Origin: an uncultured Bacteroidota bacterium
GTDB lineage: Bacteria > Bacteroidota > Bacteroidia > Chitinophagales > Chitinophagaceae
Assembly: GCA_946479055.1 (NCBI GenBank)
Contig: CAMLEX010000011.1
Coordinates: 1-17,159, forward strand
Reading direction: 5' to 3'
DNA length: 17,159 nt
The notes under the pieces are model-generated. The model made no database searches. It saw only the letters and a program-made list of their open reading frames with translations, and was not told the DNA's origin. Positions 1 through 7,237 of the stretch are shown here, in pieces; position 1 is the first letter of the stretch; every line of letters starts with the position of its first letter. The translations under genes were made by a program, and so were the position numbers.

Positions 1-1
1 C

Positions 2-43
2 CTGGTGGATGAAGAATTGAGTGATAACGTTGAGATAAAATAA
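2..43 (+). CDS. C-terminal tail of an unidentified upstream gene (partial)
   Basis: The frame starting at base 2 reads 13 residues (LVDEELSDNVEIK) and then a TAA stop at 41-43. A good intrinsic terminator about 50 nt downstream supports a real transcript ending here. The tail is acidic and too short to assign to a family. Only the stop and its position relative to the terminator can be supported. Confidence 0.45.
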   Translation: MVDEELSDNVEIK

Positions 44-93
44 ATCTTCCTCCCTTGTGGAAGGGAAAAAATAATTTTTCTTTTTTTTATTTT

Positions 94-126
94 CCCCGTC
101 TTGCTTTTAGCCTGGCGGGGTTTTTT
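94..126 (+). terminator. Intrinsic terminator before recN
   Basis: CCCCGTC at 94-100 pairs with GGCGGGG at 114-120 (seven pairs including one T-G wobble) around a 13-nt loop. A run of six T follows directly at 121-126. It closes the transcript of the partial upstream gene, so recN probably has its own promoter in 127-208. Confidence 0.8.
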
Positions 127-208
127 ATTGGGCCATGTTTTTGTCTTTAGTTAATTTGCTTCCCTGATCATCTAAAAATCTCATTAATTTTTATTCAGCT
201 AATTCTTC

Positions 209-1867
209 ATGCTACAAAAGCTATCGATACATAACTATGCGATCATTGATAAACTGGAAATTGATTTTTCTGAAAAATTGAATATCATCACCGGCGAAAC
301 AGGTGCCGGCAAATCCATCATTGTGGGAGCATTAGGATTGATATTAGGAGAAAGAGCCGATTCAACCGTGCTGGTGAACAAAGAAAAAAAATGCATTGTA
401 GAGGGAACTTTCCGTGCAGACAATAAGGAAGGGGTAAAAGTTTTTTTAAAGGAAAATGAACTGGATGCAGAAGAAGAACTGGTACTGCGCAGGGAAATAG
501 GAACAAACGGGAAGTCAAGAGCTTTTATCAACGATACCCCCGTTAATCTTTCACAGTTGCAGCAGGTAAGTTCTTTGCTCGTTGATCTCCATCTTCAGTT
601 TGATACATTAGAATTAGGCGAAAGCGATTTTCAACGTGAAGTACTGGATGCTTTGGCAGGAAACATACCGATGCTTAATGAATACCAGGTTGTTTTCAGA
701 CAATGGCAGCTGGTAAAAAAAGAATGTGATGAGCTGAAAAATCAAAAGCAGCAGTTTGACAAGGTAGCAGACTATAATCAATTTCAATATAAAGAACTGG
801 AAGAAGCGGGGTTTAAAGAAAATGAGCTGGAAGATATTGATGCCGAATTGAAGATGCTGAATAATGCCGAAGGGATCAAAGGAGCATTGAACAAAGTGTA
901 TTTTGAATTGCAGGAAAGTGAAAGTCCGTTGGTTCAGCAAATTAAAAGTTTATCAAATCAGCTGAATACATATCAATCTTTGCATCATGCCTTGCCTGTA
1001 GTGTCGCAGCGATTACAATCTATACAAATAGAACTGCAGGATGTAGCGGATGAAGTTGGGCGTATCAGCGATCATGTGAATTATGATCCCGAAAAGATTG
1101 AACAACTAAGTGAGCGGCTTTCTAATGGATATAAATTATTAAAGAAGCACGGGGTACAAACTACCAATGAATTGTTGTTGATACAACAGCAATTGGAAGA
1201 AAAACTACAAGCTGTTTTGAATATCGATGAAGCCATTCAGCAAAAAGAAAAAGAAAGCAACCGCTTAACGGAAGAGGCTGCAAAGCTGGCGAAGAAAATT
1301 TCCGAGGCCCGCCAAAAGCAAATAAAACCGTTGGAAGATAAAGTAAACAAATTATTGGTGCAGGTAGGTATGCCTAATGCGAAGTTGAAAGTTGACAATA
1401 AATGCGAAACGCAATTAAATCAATATGGCATTGATAAGATTGAATTTTTATTTGACGCCAATAAGAGCGGGCAATTTCAGCCTGTTCGCAAAGTAGCCAG
1501 TGGCGGGGAGCTTAGTCGGTTGATGCTTTGTATAAAATCATTGGTGGCACGATCTATTGATCTGCCCACGATGATCTTTGATGAAATTGATACAGGCATA
1601 TCAGGTGAGGCTGCAAAACAAGTGGGAATAATTCTGAAAGAACTTGCTTTGAAAAGGCAGGTGATCTGTATTACGCATCAGCCACAGATAGCTGGCAAAG
1701 CCGATGTTCATTTCTTCGTTTATAAAGAGATTGTAAAGGATGTGGTAAAAACAAATATCCGCCAGCTAACCAACGAAGAAAGAATTACTACTATAGCTAA
1801 AATGCTGAGTGGCGAAAAACCAACAGCTGCCGCATTAGAAAATGCAAGGGAAATGGTGAGGAATTAA
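209..1867 (+). CDS. recN: DNA repair protein RecN
   Basis: RecN is an SMC-like ATPase that acts early in double-strand break repair, holding and organising broken ends for RecA. The 552-residue length is normal for the family. The Walker A motif GETGAGKS is at residues 29-36. A long Gln/Glu/Lys-rich middle (about 150-390) looks like coiled coil, typical of SMC arms. The ABC signature SGGELSR is at 431-437 and the Walker B segment MIFDEIDTG at 455-463, followed by a conserved ITHQPQIA-type H-loop. The ATG at 209 is the first in frame and the N-terminus matches the usual RecN start. A weak promoter candidate (TTG-N20-TTAATTTG, ending near 152) lies after the upstream terminator. No terminator is seen before the next gene, so co-transcription through to fabI is possible. 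Confidence 0.97.
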   Translation: MLQKLSIHNYAIIDKLEIDFSEKLNIITGETGAGKSIIVGALGLILGERADSTVLVNKEKKCIVEGTFRADNKEGVKVFLKENELDAEEELVLRREIGTNGKSRAFINDTPVNLSQLQQVSSLLVDLHLQFDTLELGESDFQREVLDALAGNIPMLNEYQVVFRQWQLVKKECDELKNQKQQFDKVADYNQFQYKELEEAGFKENELEDIDAELKMLNNAEGIKGALNKVYFELQESESPLVQQIKSLSNQLNTYQSLHHALPVVSQRLQSIQIELQDVADEVGRISDHVNYDPEKIEQLSERLSNGYKLLKKHGVQTTNELLLIQQQLEEKLQAVLNIDEAIQQKEKESNRLTEEAAKLAKKISEARQKQIKPLEDKVNKLLVQVGMPNAKLKVDNKCETQLNQYGIDKIEFLFDANKSGQFQPVRKVASGGELSRLMLCIKSLVARSIDLPTMIFDEIDTGISGEAAKQVGIILKELALKRQVICITHQPQIAGKADVHFFVYKEIVKDVVKTNIRQLTNEERITTIAKMLSGEKPTAAALENAREMVRN

Positions 1868-1922
1868 ATTACGATCAGATACTTTCCAATGGTTGAATAA
1901 CACCTGCTTAAAGTGAAGCTTC

Positions 1923-2147
1923 ATGTCAACGGTTTATAAGTTGTTACTTTTCTTAATCATTTTTGCTTCCATGCTGATAGCAGGTTATTCATCCTTCCAT
2001 CACCTGAATAAAAAAATAAAGGAAAGCGAAACAGGCTGGGAAATATTTGGATATTCACTTTTGCTGATACTGATTAATACAGCTTTGTTTTTTGGAGGAT
2101 TGTTTGTTCTCATTAAAAGCTATGCCTTTCTTGTTGATGCTGAGTAA
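1923..2147 (+). CDS. Small two-helix membrane protein, function unknown
   Basis: A 74-residue protein lying between recN (55 nt upstream) and fabI (50 nt downstream) on the same strand. Two hydrophobic segments, roughly residues 5-24 and 44-66, would each span the membrane. They are separated by a charged Lys/Glu-rich linker (HLNKKIKESETGW), suggesting a helical hairpin with a short loop. No catalytic motif is visible and I do not recognise the family. The start codon overlaps the perfect 10-bp palindrome TGAAGCTTCA at 1914-1923. Its compact fit between two well-defined genes and the clean two-helix pattern argue for a real gene. Confidence 0.65.
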   Translation: MSTVYKLLLFLIIFASMLIAGYSSFHHLNKKIKESETGWEIFGYSLLLILINTALFFGGLFVLIKSYAFLVDAE

Positions 2148-2197
2148 TCATTTATTGCTATTTTTACCCGCATTTAAAATTTATTAAAATCAATTCT

Positions 2198-3013
2198 ATG
2201 GCTTATAATTTATTAAAAGGGAAAAGAGGGATCATAACGGGTGCATTGGACGCTAATTCCATTGCCTGGAAAGTGGCGGAAAAAGCACATGAGGAAGGGG
2301 CTACATTTGTATTGACTAATGCGCCAATCGCCATGCGTATGGGCGAAATAAAAAAACTGGCTGAAGCTACCGGTTCAGAGATCATTCCTGCTGATGCCAC
2401 CAATGTGGAAGATCTGACAACCTTATTTACCAAATCACAGGAAGTACTTGGGGGAAAAATTGATTTTGTATTGCATTCTATTGGTATGAGTGTTAACATT
2501 CGGAAAAATATTGCATACACAGAATCTAACTATGATTATTTTATGAAAGGCATTGATGTATCAGCTATGTCTTTGCACAAGATGCTAAGCGTAGCCAGGA
2601 AGCTGGATGCGATCAACGAATGGGGCAGTGTAGTAGCACTTACTTATATGGCGGCACAACGTACGTATCCTTTTTATACGGATATGGCTGATATCAAAGC
2701 GATGCTGGAATCTATTGCCCGCAGTTTTGGTTATCATTATGGAGTGGAGAAAAAAGTCCGGATCAATACAGTTTCACAATCACCTACCAAAACAACAGCG
2801 GGAACAGGTATTAAAGGGTTTGGTGATTTTTATGATTATGCCAATGCGATCGCACCTTTAGGAAATGCGACCGCGGAAGATTGTGCAAATTATTGCATTA
2901 CTTTATTCTCTGATCTGACCCGGATGGTAACCATGCAAAACCTGTTTCATGATGGGGGATATTCTACTACTGGCGTTAGTACGATTGTGATGGAAAAACT
3001 TGGAGTAGAATAA
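2198..3013 (+). CDS. fabI: Enoyl-[acyl-carrier-protein] reductase FabI
   Basis: This enzyme catalyses the last reduction of each fatty-acid elongation cycle, turning trans-2-enoyl-ACP into acyl-ACP with NAD(P)H. It is a 271-residue Rossmann-fold short-chain dehydrogenase of the divergent FabI type. The nucleotide-binding start GIITGALDANSIAW is at about 11-24 and the conserved HSIG stretch at 93-96. The FabI arrangement Y150 ... Y160-x6-K167 supplies the catalytic Tyr and Lys, and a flexible substrate loop follows the SQSPTKTTAGTGI segment. FabI is the target of triclosan in other bacteria; whether this one is sensitive cannot be told from sequence. It ends 25 nt before a strong terminator. 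A weak promoter candidate (TATTTTTA at about 2159-2166) lies in the short leader. Confidence 0.96.
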   Translation: MAYNLLKGKRGIITGALDANSIAWKVAEKAHEEGATFVLTNAPIAMRMGEIKKLAEATGSEIIPADATNVEDLTTLFTKSQEVLGGKIDFVLHSIGMSVNIRKNIAYTESNYDYFMKGIDVSAMSLHKMLSVARKLDAINEWGSVVALTYMAAQRTYPFYTDMADIKAMLESIARSFGYHYGVEKKVRINTVSQSPTKTTAGTGIKGFGDFYDYANAIAPLGNATAEDCANYCITLFSDLTRMVTMQNLFHDGGYSTTGVSTIVMEKLGVE

Positions 3014-3038
3014 AAATTACGAATCAAAATAATTAAGA

Positions 3039-3066
3039 AAGCCTCCGATTTGGAGGCTTCACTTTT
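3039..3066. terminator. Bidirectional terminator between fabI and the DUF2795 gene
   Basis: AAGCCTCC at 3039-3046 pairs perfectly with GGAGGCTT at 3052-3059 around the five-base loop GATTT. T-rich sequence follows on both strands (CACTTTTT on plus, TTTCTTAATTATTTT on minus), suiting the convergent fabI and DUF2795 transcripts. Confidence 0.8.
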
Positions 3067-3106
3067 TATATTTTATAGCGCATGGTTAAGCAACCCGCAG
3101 TTTGCT

Positions 3107-3331
3107 CTAATATTCGTCTTCATTAAACAGGAAGTCTTCCTGTGTAGGGTAGTCGGGCCAGATGTCTTCAATAGTTTCGTATACATCTTGTCCTTCGTCT
3201 TCCAGTTCCTGCAGGTTTTCCACCACCTCAAGAGGTGCCCCGGAACGAATCGAATAATCAATCAATTCATCTTTTGTAGCAGGCCAGGGAGCATCTTCCA
3301 GGTATGAGGCCAATTCTAATGTCCAAAACAT
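3107..3331 (-). CDS. DUF2795 domain-containing protein
   Basis: A 74-residue, strongly acidic soluble protein matching a small protein that is highly conserved in Bacteroidota and annotated as DUF2795. Characteristic stretches are MFWTLELASYLEDAPWPATK at the start and a tail rich in Asp, Glu and aromatic residues (IWPDYPTQEDF). The ELIDYSIRSGAP segment resembles part of a small helical DUF2795 fold. No enzyme motif is visible and the function is not known. It converges with fabI through a shared terminator. Upstream is an excellent Bacteroidota promoter match (3397-3427), suggesting it is transcribed alone with a leader of about 60 nt. Confidence 0.88.
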   Translation of the reverse strand: MFWTLELASYLEDAPWPATKDELIDYSIRSGAPLEVVENLQELEDEGQDVYETIEDIWPDYPTQEDFLFNEDEY

Positions 3332-3396
3332 ATTCGAAAGGTTTAATTTATTAAAAATCCGGGTTTTGAGGGTTGATTAATATCCCTAATTTTCCG

Positions 3397-3427
3397 CAAA
3401 TGTAACGGTATTAACGAATTTTCCAAA
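3397..3427 (-). promoter_or_regulatory. Bacteroidota-type promoter for the DUF2795 gene
   Basis: On the minus strand, TTTG (3424-3427) is followed after exactly 19 nt by TACATTTG (3397-3404). This is a full match to TTTG-N19-21-TAnnTTTG, the consensus known for the primary sigma factor of Bacteroides. Transcription would begin near 3390. Confidence 0.65.
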
Positions 3428-3488
3428 TCCTAGTTGTTCAAAGGGTGTTGAATAATTTCTTAAACCTGGAATGCCGGGGCAATACTGT

Positions 3489-3520
3489 TTTGCCGGGAGC
3501 CCTGTTTTTATGGATATTTG
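3489..3520 (+). promoter_or_regulatory. lolD: Bacteroidota-type promoter for lolD
   Basis: TTTG (3489-3492), a 20-nt spacer and GATATTTG (3513-3520) match the Bacteroides consensus with one mismatch (G for T at the first -7 position). The expected start of RNA, about 5-8 nt downstream, leaves a leader of some 17-20 nt to the ATG at 3545. An alternative in-frame TTG at 3518 overlaps the -7 box and so is unlikely to be the translation start. Confidence 0.5.
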
Positions 3521-3544
3521 ATTAATTTAAAAGGATTTAAAATT

Positions 3545-4195
3545 ATGATCTCAGGCAAGAATATTCATAAAAAGTATGGCGTAGTTGAGGTGTTGAAAGG
3601 AGTCGACATTGAAATCAAGAAGGGGGAAATAGCTTCTATTGTTGGCCCCTCCGGATCAGGGAAAAGTACATTGCTTCATATATTGGGTACTTTGGATAAG
3701 GGAGATATTGGAACTATCAGCATGAATAACGTACTGATTAATTCTCTCAATGGGAAAAAACTGGCAGCATTCAGAAATAAACATATTGGTTTTGTTTTCC
3801 AGTTTCACCACCTGCTACCAGAATTTACGGCAGTGGAAAATGTTTGTATCCCCGGTTGGTTGGCTAGTAGAAAAAAAGGGGAGGTTAAAGAAGAAGCAGA
3901 ACGATTGCTTACTATGCTGGGACTTTCGCATCGGATGGAAAATAAGCCGAATCAATTATCAGGCGGAGAACAGCAAAGAGTGGCAGTTGCCCGGGCATTG
4001 ATCAATAGGCCAGATATTATAATGGCAGATGAGCCGACAGGTAATCTTGATTCGGTGAATGCAAAAGAATTGCATCAGCTATTTTTTGACCTGCGCAAAC
4101 AATTCAATCAAACATTTTTAATCGTTACCCACAACGAGGAGCTTGCACAGCTAAGTGACAGGGTTTTGAATATGAAAGATGGAAAAATCGTGTAA
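3545..4195 (+). CDS. lolD: LolD-like ABC transporter ATP-binding protein
   Basis: A 216-residue cytoplasmic ABC ATPase of the LolD/MacB class. With LolC/E-type permeases, LolD powers release of lipoproteins from the inner membrane to the outer-membrane sorting pathway. Visible motifs are Walker A GPSGSGKS (34-41), Q-loop [11 protein letters not shown], signature LSGGEQQR (138-145), Walker [13 protein letters not shown] and H-loop THNEE. The length matches LolD, with no extra domains. I chose the ATG at 3545, which has an AAAGGA sequence about 8 nt upstream, rather than the in-frame TTG at 3518. No permease gene lies next to it, so the partner must be encoded elsewhere and the assignment to LolD rather than another MacB-class ATPase is inferred. 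A heptad-repeat array begins directly after its stop. Confidence 0.85.
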   Translation: MISGKNIHKKYGVVEVLKGVDIEIKKGEIASIVGPSGSGKSTLLHILGTLDKGDIGTISMNNVLINSLNGKKLAAFRNKHIGFVFQFHHLLPEFTAVENVCIPGWLASRKKGEVKEEAERLLTMLGLSHRMENKPNQLSGGEQQRVAVARALINRPDIIMADEPTGNLDSVNAKELHQLFFDLRKQFNQTFLIVTHNEELAQLSDRVLNMKDGKIV

Positions 4196-4197
4196 AG

Positions 4198-4285
4198 TAC
4201 GAAATACGAACTACGAAGTACTTAAGTCTGTAGTCACACTATCGTATTTTACAATTCGCAGTACGCAGCTTGTATTTTGTACGCA
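4198..4285. repeat. Heptad-repeat array (TACGAAN / TTCGTAN) between lolD and the adenosyltransferase gene
   Basis: Starting at 4198 the sequence can be cut into consecutive 7-mers. The first three are TACGAAA, TACGAAC and TACGAAG. After a more degenerate middle, the second half carries the reverse-complement family (for example ATCGTAT, TTCGCAG, TTTGTAC) in the same 7-nt register. About 12 units fill the convergent gap almost exactly, from 3 nt after the lolD stop to just before the facing stop. The two halves are partly complementary and could form a hairpin. Confidence 0.7.
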
Positions 4286-4288
4286 GGA

Positions 4289-4849
4289 TTATATTCTTGG
4301 TTTCCAGGGAAGTTCTGCTATGTTGAGCAAATGACCTGCATACCGGGCTAAAACAAATAAATAATCACTGAGGCGGTTCAGGTACTTGATGATGATTGGT
4401 TCTACTTCATTTTGCTCTGCTTCGAGACGTACACAACAGCGTTCCGCTCTTCTGCAAATACAACGGCTGATATGTATATGAGAGACAGTGATATGACCAC
4501 CCGGTAAAATAAATGACTTCATAGGTGGAAGTGTTTCATTCATCGTATCTATTTCTTTTTCCAATAATGTTATATCTTCTTCTTTCAGGTCCGGAATTTT
4601 CATTTTTGTTTCTTTCTCCGGATCGCAGGCAAGGGCGGCTCCAATGGTAAATAATCTGTCCTGTACTTCCTGTAGAACAGTATTACTTTTTTTGTCAGTT
4701 AAAAGATCTTTACATAAACCTATATACGAGTTTAATTCATCTACTGTTCCATAAGCTTCTATACGCAAATGTGCTTTTGAAACTTTTGTGCCACCAATCA
4801 AAGAGGTGGTTCCTTTGTCGCCGGTTTTAGTGTAGATCTTCATTGCCAT
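4289..4849 (-). CDS. PduO-type corrinoid adenosyltransferase
   Basis: The family (PduO/MMAB) transfers the 5'-deoxyadenosyl group of ATP to cob(I)alamin, making coenzyme B12; it works in the cytoplasm as a trimer. The 186-residue length is typical. The ATP-binding N-terminus TKTGDKGTTSL is at about 7-17, followed by GTVDELNS at 34-41, the RRAER motif at 133-137 and the C-terminal helix with NRLSDYLFVLARY at 158-170. The cysteines around RRAER are unusual: C130, C132, C138 and C139 surround the motif. The protein begins MAMK, so either Met may start it. It is the last gene of a same-strand group gatC > ABC ATPase > this gene (spacers 58 and 83 nt) and converges on lolD. No cobalamin riboswitch was recognised upstream. 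Confidence 0.92.
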   Translation of the reverse strand: MAMKIYTKTGDKGTTSLIGGTKVSKAHLRIEAYGTVDELNSYIGLCKDLLTDKKSNTVLQEVQDRLFTIGAALACDPEKETKMKIPDLKEEDITLLEKEIDTMNETLPPMKSFILPGGHITVSHIHISRCICRRAERCCVRLEAEQNEVEPIIIKYLNRLSDYLFVLARYAGHLLNIAELPWKPRI

Positions 4850-4932
4850 ATAAAATTAATAATGAATTATTGGGAAACAAATTTCAGCAATTGAGGATTG
4901 AGCAGAAGATTAGTTAATCAAAAGTTTGGCAA

Positions 4933-5643
4933 TCACCGATGGGCATAAACTCCCACTTTTTCATTTTTATTATCGTTTTCAATAACACCATCACGAAGTC
5001 TAATGATCCGGTGAGCATGATTAGCGATATCTTCTTCGTGGGTAACCAATACAATTGTATTTCCACCGGAATGGATTGTATTGAATATCTCCATGATCTC
5101 GTAAGATGTTTTAGTATCAAGATTTCCTGTTGGCTCATCGGCTAAAATGATAGCCGGATCATTGACCAATGCCCTGGCTATAGCTACCCGCTGCGATTGA
5201 CCGCCACTCAGTTCATTGGGCCGGTGATGGCTGCGATCAGAAAGATTGACCATGTCTAAAACATGCAATGCTTTTTCATTGCGTTGCTTTTTACTTATAC
5301 CTGCATATACTAAAGGCAATGCCACATTTTCCAAAGCAGTTAGCCGGGGAAGCAGGTTAAATTGTTGGAATACAAAACCGATTTCTTTATTACGTATTTC
5401 AGCCAGTGAATTGTCTTCCATTTTGCTGACGTCCTGCTGGTTCAGAATATATTTACCTGCGGTAGGCGTATCCAAACAACCAAGAATATTCATTAAGGTG
5501 CTCTTGCCCGAACCGGAAGGCCCCATCAATGCTACATATTCGTTTTTATAAATATCAAGAGACACTCCTTTTAGTACTTCCAGCACATTTTTGCCCATGA
5601 AGTAATTTTTACGGATCTTTTCGAGATGAATGATTAAACTCAT
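4933..5643 (-). CDS. MacB-type ABC transporter ATP-binding protein
   Basis: A 236-residue ABC ATPase of the MacB/LolD/FtsE class, which usually works with a FtsX-like MacB permease in efflux, lipoprotein export or mechanotransmission. Motifs are Walker A GPSGSGKS (41-48), Q-loop VFQQFNLLP (91-99), signature LSGGQSQR (145-152), Walker [13 protein letters not shown] (165-176) and H-loop His202. After the core comes a short polar tail ([15 protein letters not shown]). No permease gene is adjacent, so the substrate is unknown. It is clearly related to the LolD-like ATPase at 3545-4195 but differs in spacer sequences and in ending with a longer tail. Its ATG lies 1 nt beyond a heptad-repeat array that fills the gap to gatC. 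Confidence 0.9.
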   Translation of the reverse strand: MSLIIHLEKIRKNYFMGKNVLEVLKGVSLDIYKNEYVALMGPSGSGKSTLMNILGCLDTPTAGKYILNQQDVSKMEDNSLAEIRNKEIGFVFQQFNLLPRLTALENVALPLVYAGISKKQRNEKALHVLDMVNLSDRSHHRPNELSGGQSQRVAIARALVNDPAIILADEPTGNLDTKTSYEIMEIFNTIHSGGNTIVLVTHEEDIANHAHRIIRLRDGVIENDNKNEKVGVYAHR

Positions 5644-5644
5644 A

Positions 5645-5701
5645 GTCAGAAGTCAGAGATTAGAAGCCTGAGGTCTGATTTCTGACCTCTGATTTCTGAC
5701 C
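5645..5701. repeat. Heptad-repeat array (GTCAGAN / NTCTGAY) filling the gatC-ABC gap
   Basis: Eight consecutive in-phase 7-mers run from 5645 to 5700, beginning GTCAGAA, GTCAGAG and ending CTCTGAT, TTCTGAC. Nearly all fit the frame NTCWGAN. The outer 14 nt on each side (5645-5658 and 5687-5700) are inverted repeats with one G-T wobble, so the RNA or DNA strand can fold into a stem-loop. The array spans the whole 58-nt spacer except one base. Confidence 0.75.
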
Positions 5702-5992
5702 TCATTTTTTTATCACCTTAGGTACTTTAAAAAATTGTTCGTCATGCGAGGGAGCATTCTTCAACGCTTCCGAACGGCTCACTGATCCTTTTATTTCATC
5801 TTCCCTCAAAACATTTACCTCATCACTCATATGGAGTAAAGGTTCAACACCGTCCAGGTCCAGTTCATTCAGTTTTTCTACAAAAACGATCATGCGCTGC
5901 AGGTCGGTTTTAATCTCCTTCTTTTCCGCCTCATCAAATTTTAACCGTGCCAGATGGGCCAGTTTATCTATCATTGCGTCATTTACTTCCAT
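5702..5992 (-). CDS. gatC: Glutamyl-/aspartyl-tRNA(Gln/Asn) amidotransferase subunit C
   Basis: GatC is the small clamp subunit of the GatCAB complex, which converts Glu-tRNA(Gln), and in some bacteria Asp-tRNA(Asn), to the correct aminoacyl-tRNA. The 96-residue length and layout are typical. The N-terminal helix has the family pattern IDKLAHLARLKFDEAE (8-23), then a helix ending in FVEKLNELD, then VEPLLHM and an acidic LREDE segment leading to a C-terminal FFKVPKVI motif. gatA and gatB are not nearby, which is common in this phylum. It diverges from trpS across a 148-nt gap and is the likely first gene of the minus-strand group; the stop codon abuts the heptad array. Confidence 0.95.
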   Translation of the reverse strand: MEVNDAMIDKLAHLARLKFDEAEKKEIKTDLQRMIVFVEKLNELDLDGVEPLLHMSDEVNVLREDEIKGSVSRSEALKNAPSHDEQFFKVPKVIKK

Positions 5993-6064
5993 CTGACAAA
6001 TATAGCCATAGTTTAAATTTATGTTTTTTGATTTTGGTTTATAGTTATCTTAAAAACCGTAAAT

Positions 6065-6120
6065 GCTGACCGCTAACCGGTAACAGGCAACAGGAAACGT
6101 CCACCGAAAACCACGAACTT
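6065..6120. repeat. Heptad-repeat array (GNNRACN) upstream of trpS
   Basis: Five clear in-phase 7-mers (GCTGACC, GCTAACC, GGTAACA, GGCAACA, GGAAACG) run from 6065 to 6099, followed by two or three degraded units up to about 6120. Unlike the other arrays no opposite-orientation half is obvious. It lies in the divergent gatC-trpS gap, about 20 nt before the trpS start. Confidence 0.55.
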
Positions 6121-6140
6121 CTTTTTATCTTCGCCGCCTT

Positions 6141-7145
6141 ATGGAAAAGAGGAAAGAAATAGTAATGAGTGGCATCCGCCCCACCGGTTTTTTACATCTC
6201 GGTAATTATTTCGGGGCATTGCGTAATTATGTACGGATGCAGGAGGAATATGATTGTTATTTTATGGTGGCCGACTGGCATTCGCTGACTACTCATCCTG
6301 ATACAAAAGAACTGCGCAGCAGCGTGCTGCGGGTGTTGGCAGAAAATATCGCATCTGGTCTCGATCCGGAAAAAGCGGCGTTATACCTGCAAAGCAGTGT
6401 GCCTGAGATAGCTGAATTATACCTGATGCTGAATATGCTGGCCTACCAGGGGGAGCTCGAAAAAACAACAACATTTAAAGATAAAGTAAGATTGCAGCCG
6501 GGAAATGTGAATGCAGGACTCCTTACTTACCCTGTTTTAATGGCGGCTGATATCCTTATTCACCGCGCCAAATATGTACCGGTGGGAAAAGACCAGGAAC
6601 AACATCTGGAAATGGCCCGCAATTATGTGCAGCGGTTCAATCATCGTTACAGCGAAGTATTTCCCGAGCCTGAGGCATTCAATTTTGGTGAAAGTTTGCT
6701 GAAAGTACCTAGCCTGGATGGTACCGGCAAAATGAGCAAAAGCGAAAACCAATTAGCTACATTATACCTGGCTGACGATGATGAACTGATCAGGAAGAAA
6801 GTAATGAAAGCTAAAACCGATAGTGGTCCTGTGGAACTGAATTCGCAAAAGCCGGATTATATTGAAAATATCTTTCTGTTAATGAAACTGGTAAGTGCAG
6901 AAGATGTATTGAAAAAATTTGATGCTGATTTTAATAACTGTACTATCCGCTATGGCGATATGAAAAAACAGCTGGGAGAGGATATGATAAAGTTCATAGC
7001 TCCCATACGTGAAAAAGCGGAAAATATATACAGGGACGAAAAGTACCTGGAGCAGGTGATAGAAATGGGTGCGGAAAAAGCACGAAAAAGCGCCGGGGCT
7101 ACTATACGGCTGGTTAAGGAAGTAATGGGCATGAAATATTTTTAA
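6141..7145 (+). CDS. trpS: Tryptophanyl-tRNA synthetase
   Basis: A class I aminoacyl-tRNA synthetase that charges tRNA(Trp) in the cytoplasm. The 334-residue length is standard. The HIGH-type signature is TGFLHLGN (15-22), and KMSKS is at 197-201, preceded by LDGTG. The Rossmann core also contains AADWHSL-like and MAADIL segments typical of bacterial TrpRS, and a helical C-terminal anticodon-binding region with repeated Lys/Glu-rich helices ends the protein. The ATG at 6141 is closely preceded by TATCTTCG, a near-match to the -7 promoter element, but without a convincing -33 partner. The upstream gap contains a degenerate heptad-repeat array. Confidence 0.97.
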   Translation: MEKRKEIVMSGIRPTGFLHLGNYFGALRNYVRMQEEYDCYFMVADWHSLTTHPDTKELRSSVLRVLAENIASGLDPEKAALYLQSSVPEIAELYLMLNMLAYQGELEKTTTFKDKVRLQPGNVNAGLLTYPVLMAADILIHRAKYVPVGKDQEQHLEMARNYVQRFNHRYSEVFPEPEAFNFGESLLKVPSLDGTGKMSKSENQLATLYLADDDELIRKKVMKAKTDSGPVELNSQKPDYIENIFLLMKLVSAEDVLKKFDADFNNCTIRYGDMKKQLGEDMIKFIAPIREKAENIYRDEKYLEQVIEMGAEKARKSAGATIRLVKEVMGMKYF

Positions 7146-7196
7146 AAAAGAAAGATCGTCGCCCCTAAATCCAAAAAGAAGGGTTATTTTGAACAA

Positions 7197-7231
7197 TCGG
7201 AATTTGGAATTTTAATACTGGAATTTTTTAG
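7197..7231. repeat. Weak heptad-repeat tract (NNGGAAT) between trpS and the kinase gene
   Basis: TCGGAAT, TTGGAAT, TTTAATA, CTGGAAT and TTTTTAG follow each other in a 7-nt register. Three of five units share GGAAT at fixed positions. It is short and AT-rich, so chance is possible; it is listed because four other gaps in the window hold clearer arrays with the same period. Confidence 0.4.
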
Positions 7232-7237
7232 AGGATT

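Noticed and set aside
235..531. Open frame on the minus strand inside recN
   Set aside because: It is antisense to a well-supported gene, low complexity (Ser-rich), with no recognisable domain or own promoter.
4850..4932. ATTGAGG/ATTGAGC units in the ABC-adenosyltransferase gap as another heptad array
   Set aside because: Only two units repeat and the rest of the gap shows no 7-nt register, so it cannot be separated from chance.
5997..6004. TATATTTG on the minus strand, a perfect -7 match just upstream of gatC
   Set aside because: It ends only 4 nt from the gatC ATG and no TTTG-like -33 element lies 19-21 nt upstream, so it would give a leaderless RNA; chance in AT-rich DNA is likely.
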